Positions 53,001 to 61,596 of a stretch of 64,000 bases of DNA are shown piece by piece (positions within the stretch are counted from its first letter, which is position 1; the number at the start of each line of letters is the position of its first letter). Source of the DNA: Clostridium sp. (lineage in GTDB: Bacteria > Bacillota > Clostridia > Clostridiales > Clostridiaceae); the NCBI RefSeq assembly GCF_016650035.1, contig NZ_JAENWM010000003.1, positions 1 to 64,000 of the forward strand, read 5' to 3'. The notes beneath the pieces were generated by a model that saw nothing but the letters and a program-made list of their open reading frames with translations, was not told where the DNA came from and ran no database searches. The translations under genes were made by a program, and so were the position numbers.

Positions 53001-53933
53001 GTTGCAGATGTAAAAGCAGTTGAATCAGCACAGAAAGCAGTAAATGATCAAGTTGAATCTAATGATAATTGGGAGAAATCTACAGCATTAAAACATCAAA
53101 CTGATTCACTAAATGCACTAAAGAAATCACTAGCAGATCAGAAAACTGCAAAAGATGATGATTATGCTGAACAATTAAGAAAGTTAGAAGATCGTCAATT
53201 AATTGAAACTAATTTAATGAGTCTCCATTATTCCGATATGAATTTACTTGCAGATGAGAGTTTAAAAACATTAGGACAGACATATTCATATAATTGGGAA
53301 CTCATAATAGAACAACTCACAACAGATGTAGCATCTGCTAAGGCATTACAGGATTCATTACAACTGTCACAAGCAAGCGGAACAATAGGCTCTACTGTAA
53401 GAGGTACAACAGGTAGTGGTAACTCAGCCTCTATTACAGTTAATACAGAGATAGATAAGGCATTACTACAGGCAAAATATGGTAGTGGAGTAGATATAAC
53501 TGTATCTAAAGGTGATGGTGAAACTGGACTCAATAGAGCAGCAACATTGTTATTGAATGAGAAGGTATTAGCTAGTCAAGGAGTTGTACCTAAATTTGAA
53601 AGTGGTGGAGAAGTTGGTTCATTTACTGGAAGTAGATTTGCTATGGTAGATACAAAAGAAAGAGTATTATCAGCTACTCAAACTCAGGACTTCGGACAGT
53701 TAGTGACTTATTTACCTAATGCTTTAATGAGTATAGAAAATATTATGGATAAGATAAGTATGAGTAATGTTAATAATACTAGTTCTAAAGGAGATACTTA
53801 TGTTAGTAATACTTATGGAGATTTAAGTTTCCCTAATGCAACAAATCATGTTGAGATTGTACAAGCTTTGGATACAATTAATTTAAGAGCCAAACAGTAT
53901 TCAACAACTAAAACATATGGACTAAACTCGTAA
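47016..53933 (+). CDS. Tape measure protein with lytic transglycosylase domain, 2305 aa
   Basis: The N-terminal 850 residues are helical and Ala/Thr/Gln-rich, the tape repeat region. One hydrophobic segment lies at about 888-912 (AIMAGVVILTVIASAVMKYI). A soluble lytic transglycosylase domain at about 1554-1672 has the catalytic Glu1588 in IQTESSFNP and a GATGLGQFL segment. A duplicated module (TVNTEID...ITV...TG.NR) appears near 1863 and 2136. Tape measures set tail length and open the host wall. Length predicts a long tail. Confidence 0.93.
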   Translation: MAINGNKLLGRLEIGLDLLKSNATEANKILASISVKKMNLNIMDEQTKTKNLEAIKLIRKQIESVTNVGIDTSKIKASMDKLITSFNAVKLNGNTVSETFKTNSTQAQQWASENVKAATKVTDAYNKAQQKLKETMKTTTNKTTGQQVTTASTKIVTSESSAELNKITLAYQRLNLENKTTVQSLLGMATQVKKTTERYGLLGTSLISANAQQLRYRTEAERLTQTQARQTATINAEAQARVVANNKIIASNQKRQLATLAMYTKETSALSKYDKMSRTLASASGEAGLAMSSSSSGTTMSDRFKVSGVYALAAQSIFMLRASIRNLIETNRDYEASMVDLGRVIGDVSKKELELFGQDSIDNAKKYGLALNEIQDSYTALAKAGVDKGNLSSMVNTIALGLNTSNITSGQQMAELLTTSMKQMNIEFSESERLLDSWNYLADKTVADTSDFAEAISKAGATSASMNISISELNGMVAVLSNTTGATGTEIGSALKAMESRLLRPQTLNTLKEYGIEVMADENHFKSFGEIIQQVSTTLDKFGENTVESTDILENLGGIMRKNWINLLSRDYDQVGIMAQQSAVESIGYSAKKSEASMDTLDKKVQVFNATVKEMYVGLGTGGLLPQLKGITEIGTGIVTLAGKVSSFLFILLETTIAVKTLSFGLKMVTGSNLTQSLDRMNMSFSAFGKSFQTQTMATRAYNTASKSLQAQIISGNITAQESGAILGVVGTKLGVATTGIVTMSAAQGALDTRLLAGQTLQASLDTQLASGTITRAQYNAETLMRTYTETELAAQLASHTITEEAYNLALLQRGTLEASLNRQIVAKTLTEAEAKVILDTKILSTEQYNILMAEQTATMATLSATEKGKIASDQALNASQKSVAASALLMNLAIMAGVVILTVIASAVMKYIRSQKDLSQNIESAVTSLKTESDAINDSLKDYEELANKTSLTTEEKEKLLTATQNLIKTIPGASAVINDETKSFSEQTEELKKLSAAKRLIASTAAMEDIVDKNFDKVKANIKEYQDMIDLQNSLASGKGADYQSAIDKLTKNNKGGTTEDFAATAVINKAKKSLDEYKTKLVEAQGQIMGINAVFKAQYTNLAEGSGAQETEIALILKHADAMSESGKNLEGIKTYASNAIYMLKDLAEVEPYKNFSTSMEEFNKKTEHTTEEVNAQIDSLDNFQKIAKTLKLPLDEISFFTELLAEQKIALKETKTSLSDAAAQAKLSAQELKVLTDSFDTSMDSIGAYNKLMDEYNTNGHFSAESMKEIIDKHQELAPYLSNEPLLYQKISDALESEKKTADETYISMMMNSEDFYTANIKGNTVLTNELNKKYKIDLANFKTLAQAKSIVEQNLIKQLAGVWAKYYQVQADGSAILNAIAWEKDNGIKSSRLSDMTDEQAKSFTEAQKKVQIYNDKVKEIEDSFKKITGDFIPATLDDYGKKIDEITKGTKDLTSANKQATNSIKDYENAIKSLDNQLKLLGISQSKLIPNSQAYINSLSKEETLIKKKIDLTKQSIKVNEANAKSMLKLEGASTKSTTSQTSSSGNYGGQYAGGKYSSQINQAGSKYGLDPNLIAAMIQTESSFNPNAYNKSSGATGLGQFLSSTAKDEGLINSSGDHRRNAEASIDALAKYLVKRISWAGGDVEKGIKGYGEGTQAYLNKVLSNMPNSGSIGSSSTGDSTTDGGSDKILAEIESQKSALIDFQEELAQFTYQKLNIQLGMFDDRITASSKKIAMLQTDVEITSNLEREVMLMGKIREALITERTLIYQKGDFLEKEIDSRKYNLAQVAEMKLALQDVLQEEKNILVEINNNRAAIKSLAIEQMTSLLNSQRISSEIALKQQQENEKNALASSVYGNGEKRTITVNTEIDKEELQKKYDDLDITVEAGAGKTGTNRKETLKMNEAVLESRIAEDVIKAYDKENEKQQNAIQDQIDSLNKENDLQAEIETRLKNQNDLIEKQTALQEVKENKNIQSLTKNQDGSFQFKYVADVKAVESAQKAVNDQVESNDNWEKSTALKHQTDSLNALKKSLADQKTAKDDDYAEQLRKLEDRQLIETNLMSLHYSDMNLLADESLKTLGQTYSYNWELIIEQLTTDVASAKALQDSLQLSQASGTIGSTVRGTTGSGNSASITVNTEIDKALLQAKYGSGVDITVSKGDGETGLNRAATLLLNEKVLASQGVVPKFESGGEVGSFTGSRFAMVDTKERVLSATQTQDFGQLVTYLPNALMSIENIMDKISMSNVNNTSSKGDTYVSNTYGDLSFPNATNHVEIVQALDTINLRAKQYSTTKTYGLNS

Positions 53934-53963
53934 AAAGGTTAGTCCTTTTAAATGAGGTGAAAT

Positions 53964-54260
53964 ATGAGTGAAAATATTGATAAAAATAAAATTCAACAAC
54001 AAGATGAAATATTAAAAGCTATAGAAACTATGATAATAGCATATGATAGAAACACAAAATATGACAGGACTCAATGGGGAATAATTACAGCTATTAATGT
54101 TAATGGCACATTGAAGATAATGCATAATGATTTTGAAAGTGATTTACCTGTTAAATTTGAAGTGGATATTACTAAATTGATAGTTGGAGATGTAGTCATA
54201 ATAAGGATTCCATCTAATAATTTTTCACAACGATATGTAGATGGGAAAAGACCTTTTTAA
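53964..54260 (+). CDS. Probable tail-tip OB-fold protein, 98 aa
   Basis: Helical start, then a five-stranded barrel-like block (GIITAINVNGTLKIMHNDFES...GDVVIIRIPSN). Small barrels of this kind occur in tail-hub complexes just after the tape measure. Position-based call. Confidence 0.55.
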   Translation: MSENIDKNKIQQQDEILKAIETMIIAYDRNTKYDRTQWGIITAINVNGTLKIMHNDFESDLPVKFEVDITKLIVGDVVIIRIPSNNFSQRYVDGKRPF

Positions 54261-54294
54261 TATAAATAATTAAAAATACAAGGAAGTGATAAAC

Positions 54295-55323
54295 TTGTTA
54301 GTGACACCACAAATTCCATCATTTTTACCTTTTGATGCAACCAAGGATTATGAATTGAACTTTAGTATACCTACATATTCAGATCAATGTGTTAAAAATC
54401 AAATTCAAATATTTAAACAATCCGATAATACTTTGATATACGATAATACAACTATAAGTTTCCAACTTTTTTGTCCTATACCTATAAGTACTCTTTTAAA
54501 TGGTGTAAATTATAAATGCCAAATTAGAACTTATAATATAAATAATGATTTTTCTGAATGGTCTTATATGACTTCTTTCTTGGTTCTATCTCCTGTATTA
54601 GTAGATTTATTTATCCCAAGTATTATTTTAAGTCAAAGTTTAAATTTAAAGGTTACTTATTCACAACCACAAGGCGAACTAATGTTAAGTTTAAAATATA
54701 TATTATACGACCATCAAAAAAATCAATTATCAGTTTCAAGGGAAATATTTGGTTCTAATCTACAATATGAGTTTAATTTATTAGAAAATAATACAAATTA
54801 TTTTGCAAAATGCGAAGTTATAACACAAAATGGATTATTAGGATATTCAGAATACATTCCATTTATGACACAATATCAAGCCCCAAGAGTAAATAATGTT
54901 TTAGAATTAACTAATCAATATCAAGATGGAGCAATCCTCGCTTCCTGTGAGATAATTAGAATACTTGCACACACGGTTGGTAATTTTACTTTTGAAAGTA
55001 GTGAATGGATAAATTTAACTACAGCTGATTCTATGTTATATTACGATGATAATAATGGATTTTCTATGGATAGTAACTTTACAATCAAGTGCTGGCTAAA
55101 ATCTATAGAAGAGGATGAAGTATTTTTAACACTATATGGGTATAGTTTATTAGATAAAATAGAATTGCGATATTATAGTAATAGAATTCATGTATTTAAA
55201 AAATCATGCAATCTAGTAAATCATTACATTAGCAACTTAATTACTATATTACCAACTGATACTTTGTTTGTTTTCTTAGTTCAGAAATATAATGGCGTAG
55301 ATATTCAATGTGAAATAATTTAA
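54295..55323 (+). CDS. Tail protein, FN3-like, 342 aa
   Basis: The start is the TTG after AAGGAAGTG (product MLVTPQIPSFLPFDATKDYEL...). Earlier GTG lies in the ribosome site. Repeated beta-sandwich segments (NGVNYKCQIRTYNINNDFSEW; LLENNTNYFAKCEVITQNGLLG) resemble fibronectin III units. Likely a tail-tip or baseplate component. Confidence 0.65.
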   Translation: MLVTPQIPSFLPFDATKDYELNFSIPTYSDQCVKNQIQIFKQSDNTLIYDNTTISFQLFCPIPISTLLNGVNYKCQIRTYNINNDFSEWSYMTSFLVLSPVLVDLFIPSIILSQSLNLKVTYSQPQGELMLSLKYILYDHQKNQLSVSREIFGSNLQYEFNLLENNTNYFAKCEVITQNGLLGYSEYIPFMTQYQAPRVNNVLELTNQYQDGAILASCEIIRILAHTVGNFTFESSEWINLTTADSMLYYDDNNGFSMDSNFTIKCWLKSIEEDEVFLTLYGYSLLDKIELRYYSNRIHVFKKSCNLVNHYISNLITILPTDTLFVFLVQKYNGVDIQCEII

Positions 55324-55348
55324 TAAAGTAAAAATAAGGAGAATTTAA

Positions 55349-55507
55349 ATGAAGATATTTAATATTAAACAAGCAGATATATTTATTAAGAGTAAAGCGA
55401 AGGTGACTGGAACGGGTTTAGGAAATAAATATAAAACGTATATTGAATTTGAAGACAATGAAATATTAAAAGATTTAATGAACAAGTGGATGGCTAAAGA
55501 ATTTTAG
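55349..55507 (+). CDS. Hypothetical small tail-region protein, 52 aa
   Basis: ATG after AAGGAG; product MKIFNIKQADIFIKSKAKVT..., a small beta-helix mix. Lies between FN3-like tail gene and a mobile nuclease. Function unknown. Confidence 0.55.
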   Translation: MKIFNIKQADIFIKSKAKVTGTGLGNKYKTYIEFEDNEILKDLMNKWMAKEF

Positions 55508-55518
55508 TCATCTTTTTT
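55489..55518 (+). terminator. Terminator overlapping small tail gene end
   Basis: GATGGCTAA pairs with TTAGTCATC (one wobble) followed by TTTTTT; includes the stop codon. Confidence 0.6.
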
Positions 55519-55563
55519 AATGCAAAAATTAATCAAAAAACGATTTTAAGGAGGATTTTAACT

Positions 55564-56694
55564 ATGTTAATAACAAAAACAGTAATCACTAGTTGGAGCA
55601 ATACTAATAAAATATGGTATGAGAGAAAAGGATATATATTCACTAAAATGAGAGAGTGCCTTGAAGTTGATGTAAAAGATTTACCAATCAGTTCAGGTGT
55701 AAAAGTTGAAGTCAAATGTGATTGTCCTGATTGCAAAAGTCCTATTTTAAGCCCTATGAGATGGGTAAGTTATAAAAGGTATATTAAAGAAGATGGGAAA
55801 TATTATTGCAGGAAATGTGCAAGTAAATTATATGGTAATGAGAATATGAGAAAAGTAAAACTAGCAAAAGGCATATCATTTGAACAATGGTGCATTAATA
55901 ATAATAGACAAGATGTTTTAGATAGATGGGATTATGACTTAAATGATAAAAATCCTAATGAGACAGCATGCTCAATAAAAAAGAAATATTATTTTAAATG
56001 TGATAAACATCCTGAACATGAAAGTGAATTAAAAAATTTAAATAGTTTTACTAATGGACTTATAGGGGCTATAAAATGTAATCAATGTAATTCTTTTGCA
56101 CAATGGGGAGCTGATAATATAGATGAAGATTTCTTAGAAAAATATTGGGATTATAATAAGAATGTAGGGATTAAACCATGGGGTATTAGCCATGGATGCC
56201 ATACAAAAGTATTTATAATATGTCAAGAAAATAGCAATCATCTAAGTTATAAAGTTGAATGTAAAAGCTTCTGTGTCGGCAATAGATGCCCTGCGTGTAA
56301 ACAATCAAAAGGAGAAAAAAGAGTTGAAAAATATCTAGTAAATAAAGGGTTTATAAAAGGAGTAGACTATTTATCACAAAAGCCTTTCGATGGATTGTTA
56401 GGATTAGGTGGAGGGAATCTTTCATATGATTTTTATTTGATAAAACATTATAATTTATTGATAGAATATCAAGGAGAATTTCATGACAGACCTATAGATT
56501 TTTATGGGGAAGGTACGAATGTAGCAGAAGATAGATTTGTAAAACAAAAGGAACATGATAGAAGAAAAAAAGAATATGCAGATGATAATAATATAGAATT
56601 ATTACTGATATGGTATTGGGATTTTAATAATATAGAAACTATTTTAAACAAACAATTAAAACAAAATAAGGAGATGGTAATATATGGCATATAA
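55564..56694 (+). CDS. Vsr-like homing endonuclease, 376 aa
   Basis: Third member of the zinc-repeat Vsr-like group: N-terminal Cys modules (CDCPDCKSP, YYCRKC), a middle CNQCN ribbon, CPACKQSKGEKRVEKYL and a nuclease-like block (LSYDFYLIKHYNLLIEYQGEFHD) ending ELLLIWYWDFNNIE. The N-terminal region matches the 41542 protein closely. It splits the tail-tip gene set and overlaps the next gene by 11 bases. Homing role inferred. Confidence 0.72.
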   Translation: MLITKTVITSWSNTNKIWYERKGYIFTKMRECLEVDVKDLPISSGVKVEVKCDCPDCKSPILSPMRWVSYKRYIKEDGKYYCRKCASKLYGNENMRKVKLAKGISFEQWCINNNRQDVLDRWDYDLNDKNPNETACSIKKKYYFKCDKHPEHESELKNLNSFTNGLIGAIKCNQCNSFAQWGADNIDEDFLEKYWDYNKNVGIKPWGISHGCHTKVFIICQENSNHLSYKVECKSFCVGNRCPACKQSKGEKRVEKYLVNKGFIKGVDYLSQKPFDGLLGLGGGNLSYDFYLIKHYNLLIEYQGEFHDRPIDFYGEGTNVAEDRFVKQKEHDRRKKEYADDNNIELLLIWYWDFNNIETILNKQLKQNKEMVIYGI

Positions 56695-58153
56695 TAGGTC
56701 AACTTTTCCCGAACAGATCGACCTTCCAATTGAGCTTTTTGATATTTCACCTACAGATAAACCTGATATAGACGAATATTTTATTTTATGTACTTTGACG
56801 AATCCAACACCTGACCAAATAGATAGAATGGCTTATTTATTAACGGCATATAACAATAAAATATTAAATGCTGAAAAAATAAATTATTTTATGGATATAG
56901 CTATAAACACAGAAAAATTTTGGTTTGACAATGTAAATAACTATTTAAAATTTATAGCTAATTATGATAGTCTTTATCCATACAAAATCTATAACACAGT
57001 AATGGATTTTAATGGTGATTTATATATGAGTTTATCTAGTGACAACATTGGAAATCCTTTATCAGATGCAACTAAATGGAGAAAAATTAGCCAACGTGGT
57101 TTACAAGGTATACAAGGAGAAAGAGGGTTTGCAGGAATGGGACTCGCCTTCATAGGCTCCTATGACTCAACTGCCACATATACAATTAACCAAGGAGTAG
57201 AACAAAATGGAAGTTTATATGGTTGCATCTCACCAATACCTATTACTGGAATATCTCCAAGTAGTAGCACAAATGATTGGAGTATGGTGGTATCTAAAGG
57301 AAGTTCAACTTTTTTAACGGTTCTAAGAGGTTCAGTTATAGTAAATACAAATACTGCTGTTGTTCCAATAGATATTATTGGGTTTAATAAAAATAATGAC
57401 CAAATATTTGTATATACAGATAAAAATTATATAGAACAAGAAAAAGAATATATGTTAAATAGTGATGGATTAAGTATTGTAAAAATGGTTGGAACATGGG
57501 ATGGAACTATAACTCCTGTTAATTTTAATTTTGTAGTATTTAAAAATATTGTAGAAGGAGTCGCTTTGGCAGACGGTAGTTTAATTCAAATTCAAAGTAT
57601 TACATTGGATAAATTAAATTTAGATGTTCAAAATAAAATCGGTAAGATTGGGAATGCCTTTTTACAAACCACTGCACAAGATTTAAGTGGTGCAGTTAAT
57701 GAAAATACCAATAATTTAAAATCACATATAGTTGATTATGTAAAGCACCCTGCTTATATAACTACAACAGGTGTTGCTAATATATATACAGCTACATTAG
57801 ACCCTGCTCCTACAAGTTATGTTGATGGCATGGGAATAACAGCTAAAATAAATGTGAATTCAACTGGGGCATCAACAATGAATATTAATAATCTTGGTGC
57901 AAAAGCGATGAAAGATGGATTTGGAAATTCTATAACTAATTTTAAAGCAAATACGATTTATGGATTTAGATATGAGGCAGTTTCACAATCTCTTATGCTC
58001 CAAGGAGCAAGTGCCCCTGTAAATACATTTTCACAAACTACAGACCCAGCTTTATATGCTAAACCAAATGATATATGGTTTGACTTAGCTAGTGGAACAA
58101 TTAAATATAGAGTAGGAACAGCATGGGTAACATTTGATTACACTTATGCTTAG
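56684..58153 (+). CDS. Tail fibre or receptor-binding protein, 489 aa
   Basis: Residues 140-150 carry a short collagen-like run (GLQGIQGERGFAGMG). The middle is a repetitive beta domain and the C-terminus a YVDGMGITAKINVNSTG-type knob seen in phage fibres. Adjacent to the radical SAM locus. Likely part of the host-binding apparatus. Confidence 0.7.
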   Translation: MAYNRSTFPEQIDLPIELFDISPTDKPDIDEYFILCTLTNPTPDQIDRMAYLLTAYNNKILNAEKINYFMDIAINTEKFWFDNVNNYLKFIANYDSLYPYKIYNTVMDFNGDLYMSLSSDNIGNPLSDATKWRKISQRGLQGIQGERGFAGMGLAFIGSYDSTATYTINQGVEQNGSLYGCISPIPITGISPSSSTNDWSMVVSKGSSTFLTVLRGSVIVNTNTAVVPIDIIGFNKNNDQIFVYTDKNYIEQEKEYMLNSDGLSIVKMVGTWDGTITPVNFNFVVFKNIVEGVALADGSLIQIQSITLDKLNLDVQNKIGKIGNAFLQTTAQDLSGAVNENTNNLKSHIVDYVKHPAYITTTGVANIYTATLDPAPTSYVDGMGITAKINVNSTGASTMNINNLGAKAMKDGFGNSITNFKANTIYGFRYEAVSQSLMLQGASAPVNTFSQTTDPALYAKPNDIWFDLASGTIKYRVGTAWVTFDYTYA

Positions 58154-58169
58154 AAGGGAGAAATAATAT

Positions 58170-61100
58170 ATGATACCAAAAAATAAAATGTATTTAACTT
58201 CACAAGATTTTGGTCAATGGTCGGATTATTTTGGAGAATTAATATCAAGTGATAAAAGATATAATAAGAGTTCATGTGGGGATTGCAATAGTTGTAATTC
58301 CTCATGTTCTACAGAAAGTAATATAAGGACAAAAAATATAACATGGGTAGTTACAGAGGCTTGTAACTTGAATTGCAGTTATTGTTTTAGCGGAGATACA
58401 TTGATCACCATGAAAGACTTTTCTAAACGACAATTAAAGGATATTGAAATAAATGATGAAATTTTAGCTTTTAATGAATTTTCTGAAGGTCAAGGGAAAC
58501 ACAATATCAGCAAAATAGCTAAAGTAGAACAATTACATAATAATTTTTCGGAAACTATTAATATAATATTAGAAGATAATACTATATTAAATGTAACTCC
58601 GAATCACCCTATTTTAGCAAGAAGAAATACCGACAAATCTAAATATGATTATAGAGAGGCTGGTAAATTTAAAGTAGGACAATCCGTGTATACACTTCCT
58701 GATATTAATGAAGAATTTGCAAATATTAATGATATAAATTATCAAATAGGATATTTTGTATCTATGTGGCAAGGTGATGGAAGTTATAAAAAATATATAG
58801 ATAAAAGAGGTTACAAACAATTCAAAATAAGATTAGCGGTAAAAGATGATGAAATAATATCTAGAATGGAAAATATTATGAAAGTTCTTGATATAGATTA
58901 TTATTTATATGATTTTAAAGTGTCTTCTAAATTTAACATAATAAAACCATCTATATTTGCTAATACAGAGAAAGTTTATAATCAAATGATAAAAATAATT
59001 GATGACAATTTTAAAATAAATAAAAGTGTTAATTATTATAAAGGATATTTAGCAGGTATATATGATGCAGAGGGACATATTGATAAAAAGGGTAATACAA
59101 TAAGAATTTGTAACACAGATATTGATATTATAAAAGAAATTGAAGAAGGATTAAAAGTCATTAATATTCCTTATTGTGTAGAACAAGATGGTGTTACAGT
59201 GAATAATAAAATTAAATATAATGTAAGAGTTCTAGCAAATAATCGAGAGAGTTTGAATGTATTAAGATTTATTAAACTAGTATCCCCTTCTGTTCAACGT
59301 AAAGGAATTGAAAACTTTTATAATAAATCTTTATTCCTCAGAAAAAAAATAAAAGAAATATCAGTTGGAGAAACAATAGAAGTATTTAATTTAGGCACGT
59401 CAACTAAAACTTACATTGCAAATAATATCTTAGTCCATAATTGTTATGAAACACATAAAACAGGTAGAAGAATGACTAAAGAAGTTGCAAAACAATCTGT
59501 AGACTTTTTGTTCGATAAACAGAAAATAAATGGATATTATGAATTTGATGACTCTGTAGCAGTTATTCTTGAATTCATTGGTGGCGAACCTCTACTTGAA
59601 ATAGAACTTATTGATTACATTGTTGAGTATTTTAAATTTAAAGCATTTGAAGTAAAAAGTCCTTGGGCAACTAATTATATGATAAGTATGAGTACCAACG
59701 GTGTTTTATTTGAAACAGAAAAAGTACAAAACTTTATTAAAAGAAATTTAGGGCGAGTTAGTATTGGAATAACGATAGATGGTAATAAAGAATTACATGA
59801 TAAATGTAGAGTGTTCCATGACGGAAAAGGTTCTTATGATATAGTTGAAAGTTCTGTAAAAGCATGGTTAAAAATTAATCCCGATTCTCAAACAAAAATA
59901 ACTTTAGCGCCTGAAAATGTTATGTTTTTAAATGATGCTTTGAAGAATGTTTGGAGTTTAGGATTAAAAGGTGCGTTTACAAATTGTGTTTTTGAAGAGG
60001 GTTGGCAGACAAAAGATGCTACTATTTTATATTATCAAATGATTGAATTAGCAGATTATTTATTAGAAGACGAAAATTATTCTAAATATTTTTGTTCATT
60101 ATTTGATGAAACTATAGGACAAGAAGTAACTGAAGATAAAAATTGGTGCTTTAAAGAAGGTACTTTAGTTCTTACGCCTAAAGGTAATGTGAAAATTGAA
60201 GATTTAAAAATTGGGGATATTATAACTACGAATAACTCAATCCAGAATGTCAGCAATATATTTAAAAGAATTAGTAATGATACTGCTACTATTCGTGCAA
60301 CAGGAATATTTGAAACATCTACTACCAAAGAACACCCTTATTTAACTAAACAATTAATAGGCAAGAATAAATATTCAGATTCCAAGTGGGTTAAAGTAAA
60401 AGATATTAAGAAAGGTGATAAAATAGCCAGTCATTGTCATTTATTTGGAGACATAGATGTTGATAATGATATCGCATATATTGTAGGTAGATATATTGGT
60501 GATGGATGGTGTTCAACTACAGGCTATAAATTATGTTGCAGTTATAAAGAATATGAAGAATTAAAACTAGCTATGGACAAAGCACACATAAATTATTCAG
60601 TAGACAATTACAGGACGGTTAAGCAGTTTAATATATTTAAAAATAATACAAAACTTTTGAATATTCTATCTCAAATAGGACATATTGCTTTTGAAAAAAA
60701 TATACCTAGAGAAGCTTTTAATTGGAATAAAGAAAGTGTTGAAAGTTTACTTAAAGGATTGCTAGATGCAGATGGATGTTATAGACAGAAAGAAAATATG
60801 TGGAAGTTTAACACTATAAGCCCAGTTTTAGCCAATGATGTTCTTATTTTATTAAGAGGACTAAACTATTTCCCTACTTGCTATTTATGTAAGAGAGCAG
60901 GGGAAAGTGTTATAGAGGGTAGAACAGTAATAATTAAAGATAGATACGAAGTCTATTTTAATTTAGATAAAAAAAAAACAAGATTTTGTGAGTATGATGA
61001 AGAAAATAACGTAGTTTGGACTCCTGTGAAAGAAGTTAATTTAAATTGTGAACCTTATGAGGTTTTTAATTTAATGGTAGAGAATGAGCACACTTTTATA

Positions 61101-61595
61101 GCAAATGGAAGTATTGTTCATAATTGTGGAGGTAATGGACAAATGCTCGCTATTGCACCTGATGGCAAATGTTTCCCATGTATTAGGTTTATGGGATATG
61201 CTCTAAATGGTAGAGAAGAACAACCTATCGGAGACATTTATAAAGGATTGGATAAAAAGGAAGACAATGAATGGTTGAATGAATTAAGTCAAATTACTAT
61301 GACTTCACAATGTGGTTATGATGACAATAAAAAATGTTTAACTTGTCCTATTGCGAGTGGTTGTGCATTATGTAGTGGTTATAACTATGATAAGTTCGGA
61401 ACTCCAAATCATAAAGCTACTTATATCTGCGAAACACATCAATCTCGTGTAATGGCTAATTACTATTTCTTTAATAGACTTTATAAGAAATTGGGTATAG
61501 AAGATAAATTAGAATTAAATATTTTTAAAGAATGGGCATTGAATATTATAACAGAGAAAGAATATGACGATTTAATTTTCTTAGGAGGTGAATAG
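58170..61595 (+). CDS. Radical SAM/SPASM peptide-modifying enzyme with two inteins, 1141 aa precursor (462 aa spliced)
   Basis: The cluster motif reads CNLNCSY at residues 65-71, with C72 belonging to intein 1. After excision, C425 supplies the third ligand, restoring CNLNCSYCYETHK. Later come the radical SAM landmarks FIGGEP and ISMSTNG. After intein 2 the SPASM region CGGNGQMLAIAPDGKCFPC follows with more Cys (CGYDDNKKCLTCPIASGCALC). These enzymes use SAM radicals to crosslink cysteines in peptide substrates. The adjacent Cys-rich protein is the obvious substrate. N-terminal residues 36-46 are themselves Cys-rich (CGDCNSCNSSC). Substrate and product are inferred. Confidence 0.9.
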   Translation: MIPKNKMYLTSQDFGQWSDYFGELISSDKRYNKSSCGDCNSCNSSCSTESNIRTKNITWVVTEACNLNCSYCFSGDTLITMKDFSKRQLKDIEINDEILAFNEFSEGQGKHNISKIAKVEQLHNNFSETINIILEDNTILNVTPNHPILARRNTDKSKYDYREAGKFKVGQSVYTLPDINEEFANINDINYQIGYFVSMWQGDGSYKKYIDKRGYKQFKIRLAVKDDEIISRMENIMKVLDIDYYLYDFKVSSKFNIIKPSIFANTEKVYNQMIKIIDDNFKINKSVNYYKGYLAGIYDAEGHIDKKGNTIRICNTDIDIIKEIEEGLKVINIPYCVEQDGVTVNNKIKYNVRVLANNRESLNVLRFIKLVSPSVQRKGIENFYNKSLFLRKKIKEISVGETIEVFNLGTSTKTYIANNILVHNCYETHKTGRRMTKEVAKQSVDFLFDKQKINGYYEFDDSVAVILEFIGGEPLLEIELIDYIVEYFKFKAFEVKSPWATNYMISMSTNGVLFETEKVQNFIKRNLGRVSIGITIDGNKELHDKCRVFHDGKGSYDIVESSVKAWLKINPDSQTKITLAPENVMFLNDALKNVWSLGLKGAFTNCVFEEGWQTKDATILYYQMIELADYLLEDENYSKYFCSLFDETIGQEVTEDKNWCFKEGTLVLTPKGNVKIEDLKIGDIITTNNSIQNVSNIFKRISNDTATIRATGIFETSTTKEHPYLTKQLIGKNKYSDSKWVKVKDIKKGDKIASHCHLFGDIDVDNDIAYIVGRYIGDGWCSTTGYKLCCSYKEYEELKLAMDKAHINYSVDNYRTVKQFNIFKNNTKLLNILSQIGHIAFEKNIPREAFNWNKESVESLLKGLLDADGCYRQKENMWKFNTISPVLANDVLILLRGLNYFPTCYLCKRAGESVIEGRTVIIKDRYEVYFNLDKKKTRFCEYDEENNVVWTPVKEVNLNCEPYEVFNLMVENEHTFIANGSIVHNCGGNGQMLAIAPDGKCFPCIRFMGYALNGREEQPIGDIYKGLDKKEDNEWLNELSQITMTSQCGYDDNKKCLTCPIASGCALCSGYNYDKFGTPNHKATYICETHQSRVMANYYFFNRLYKKLGIEDKLELNIFKEWALNIITEKEYDDLIFLGGE
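58383..59441 (+). mobile_element. Intein 1 with LAGLIDADG endonuclease, 353 aa
   Basis: Residues 72-424. Starts CFSGDTLI, has block B TPNHP, endonuclease motifs (MWQGDG and AGIYDAEGH) and ends LVHN followed by Cys425. The insertion lies exactly at the third cysteine of the CX3CX2C cluster motif, so the enzyme is inactive until protein splicing occurs. Confidence 0.92.
60147..61124 (+). mobile_element. Intein 2 with LAGLIDADG endonuclease, 326 aa
   Basis: Residues 660-985. Starts CFKEGTLVL, block B TTKEHP, endonuclease motifs (GRYIGDGW and GLLDADGC), ends SIVHN before Cys986. Insertion is directly before the first SPASM cysteine (CGGNGQM). It again interrupts an iron-sulfur ligand site. Confidence 0.92.
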
Positions 61596-61596
61596 C

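Noticed and set aside
61588..61596. GTG start of the Cys-repeat protein
   Set aside because: The GTG lies in the ribosome site; the ATG nine bases later has proper spacing.
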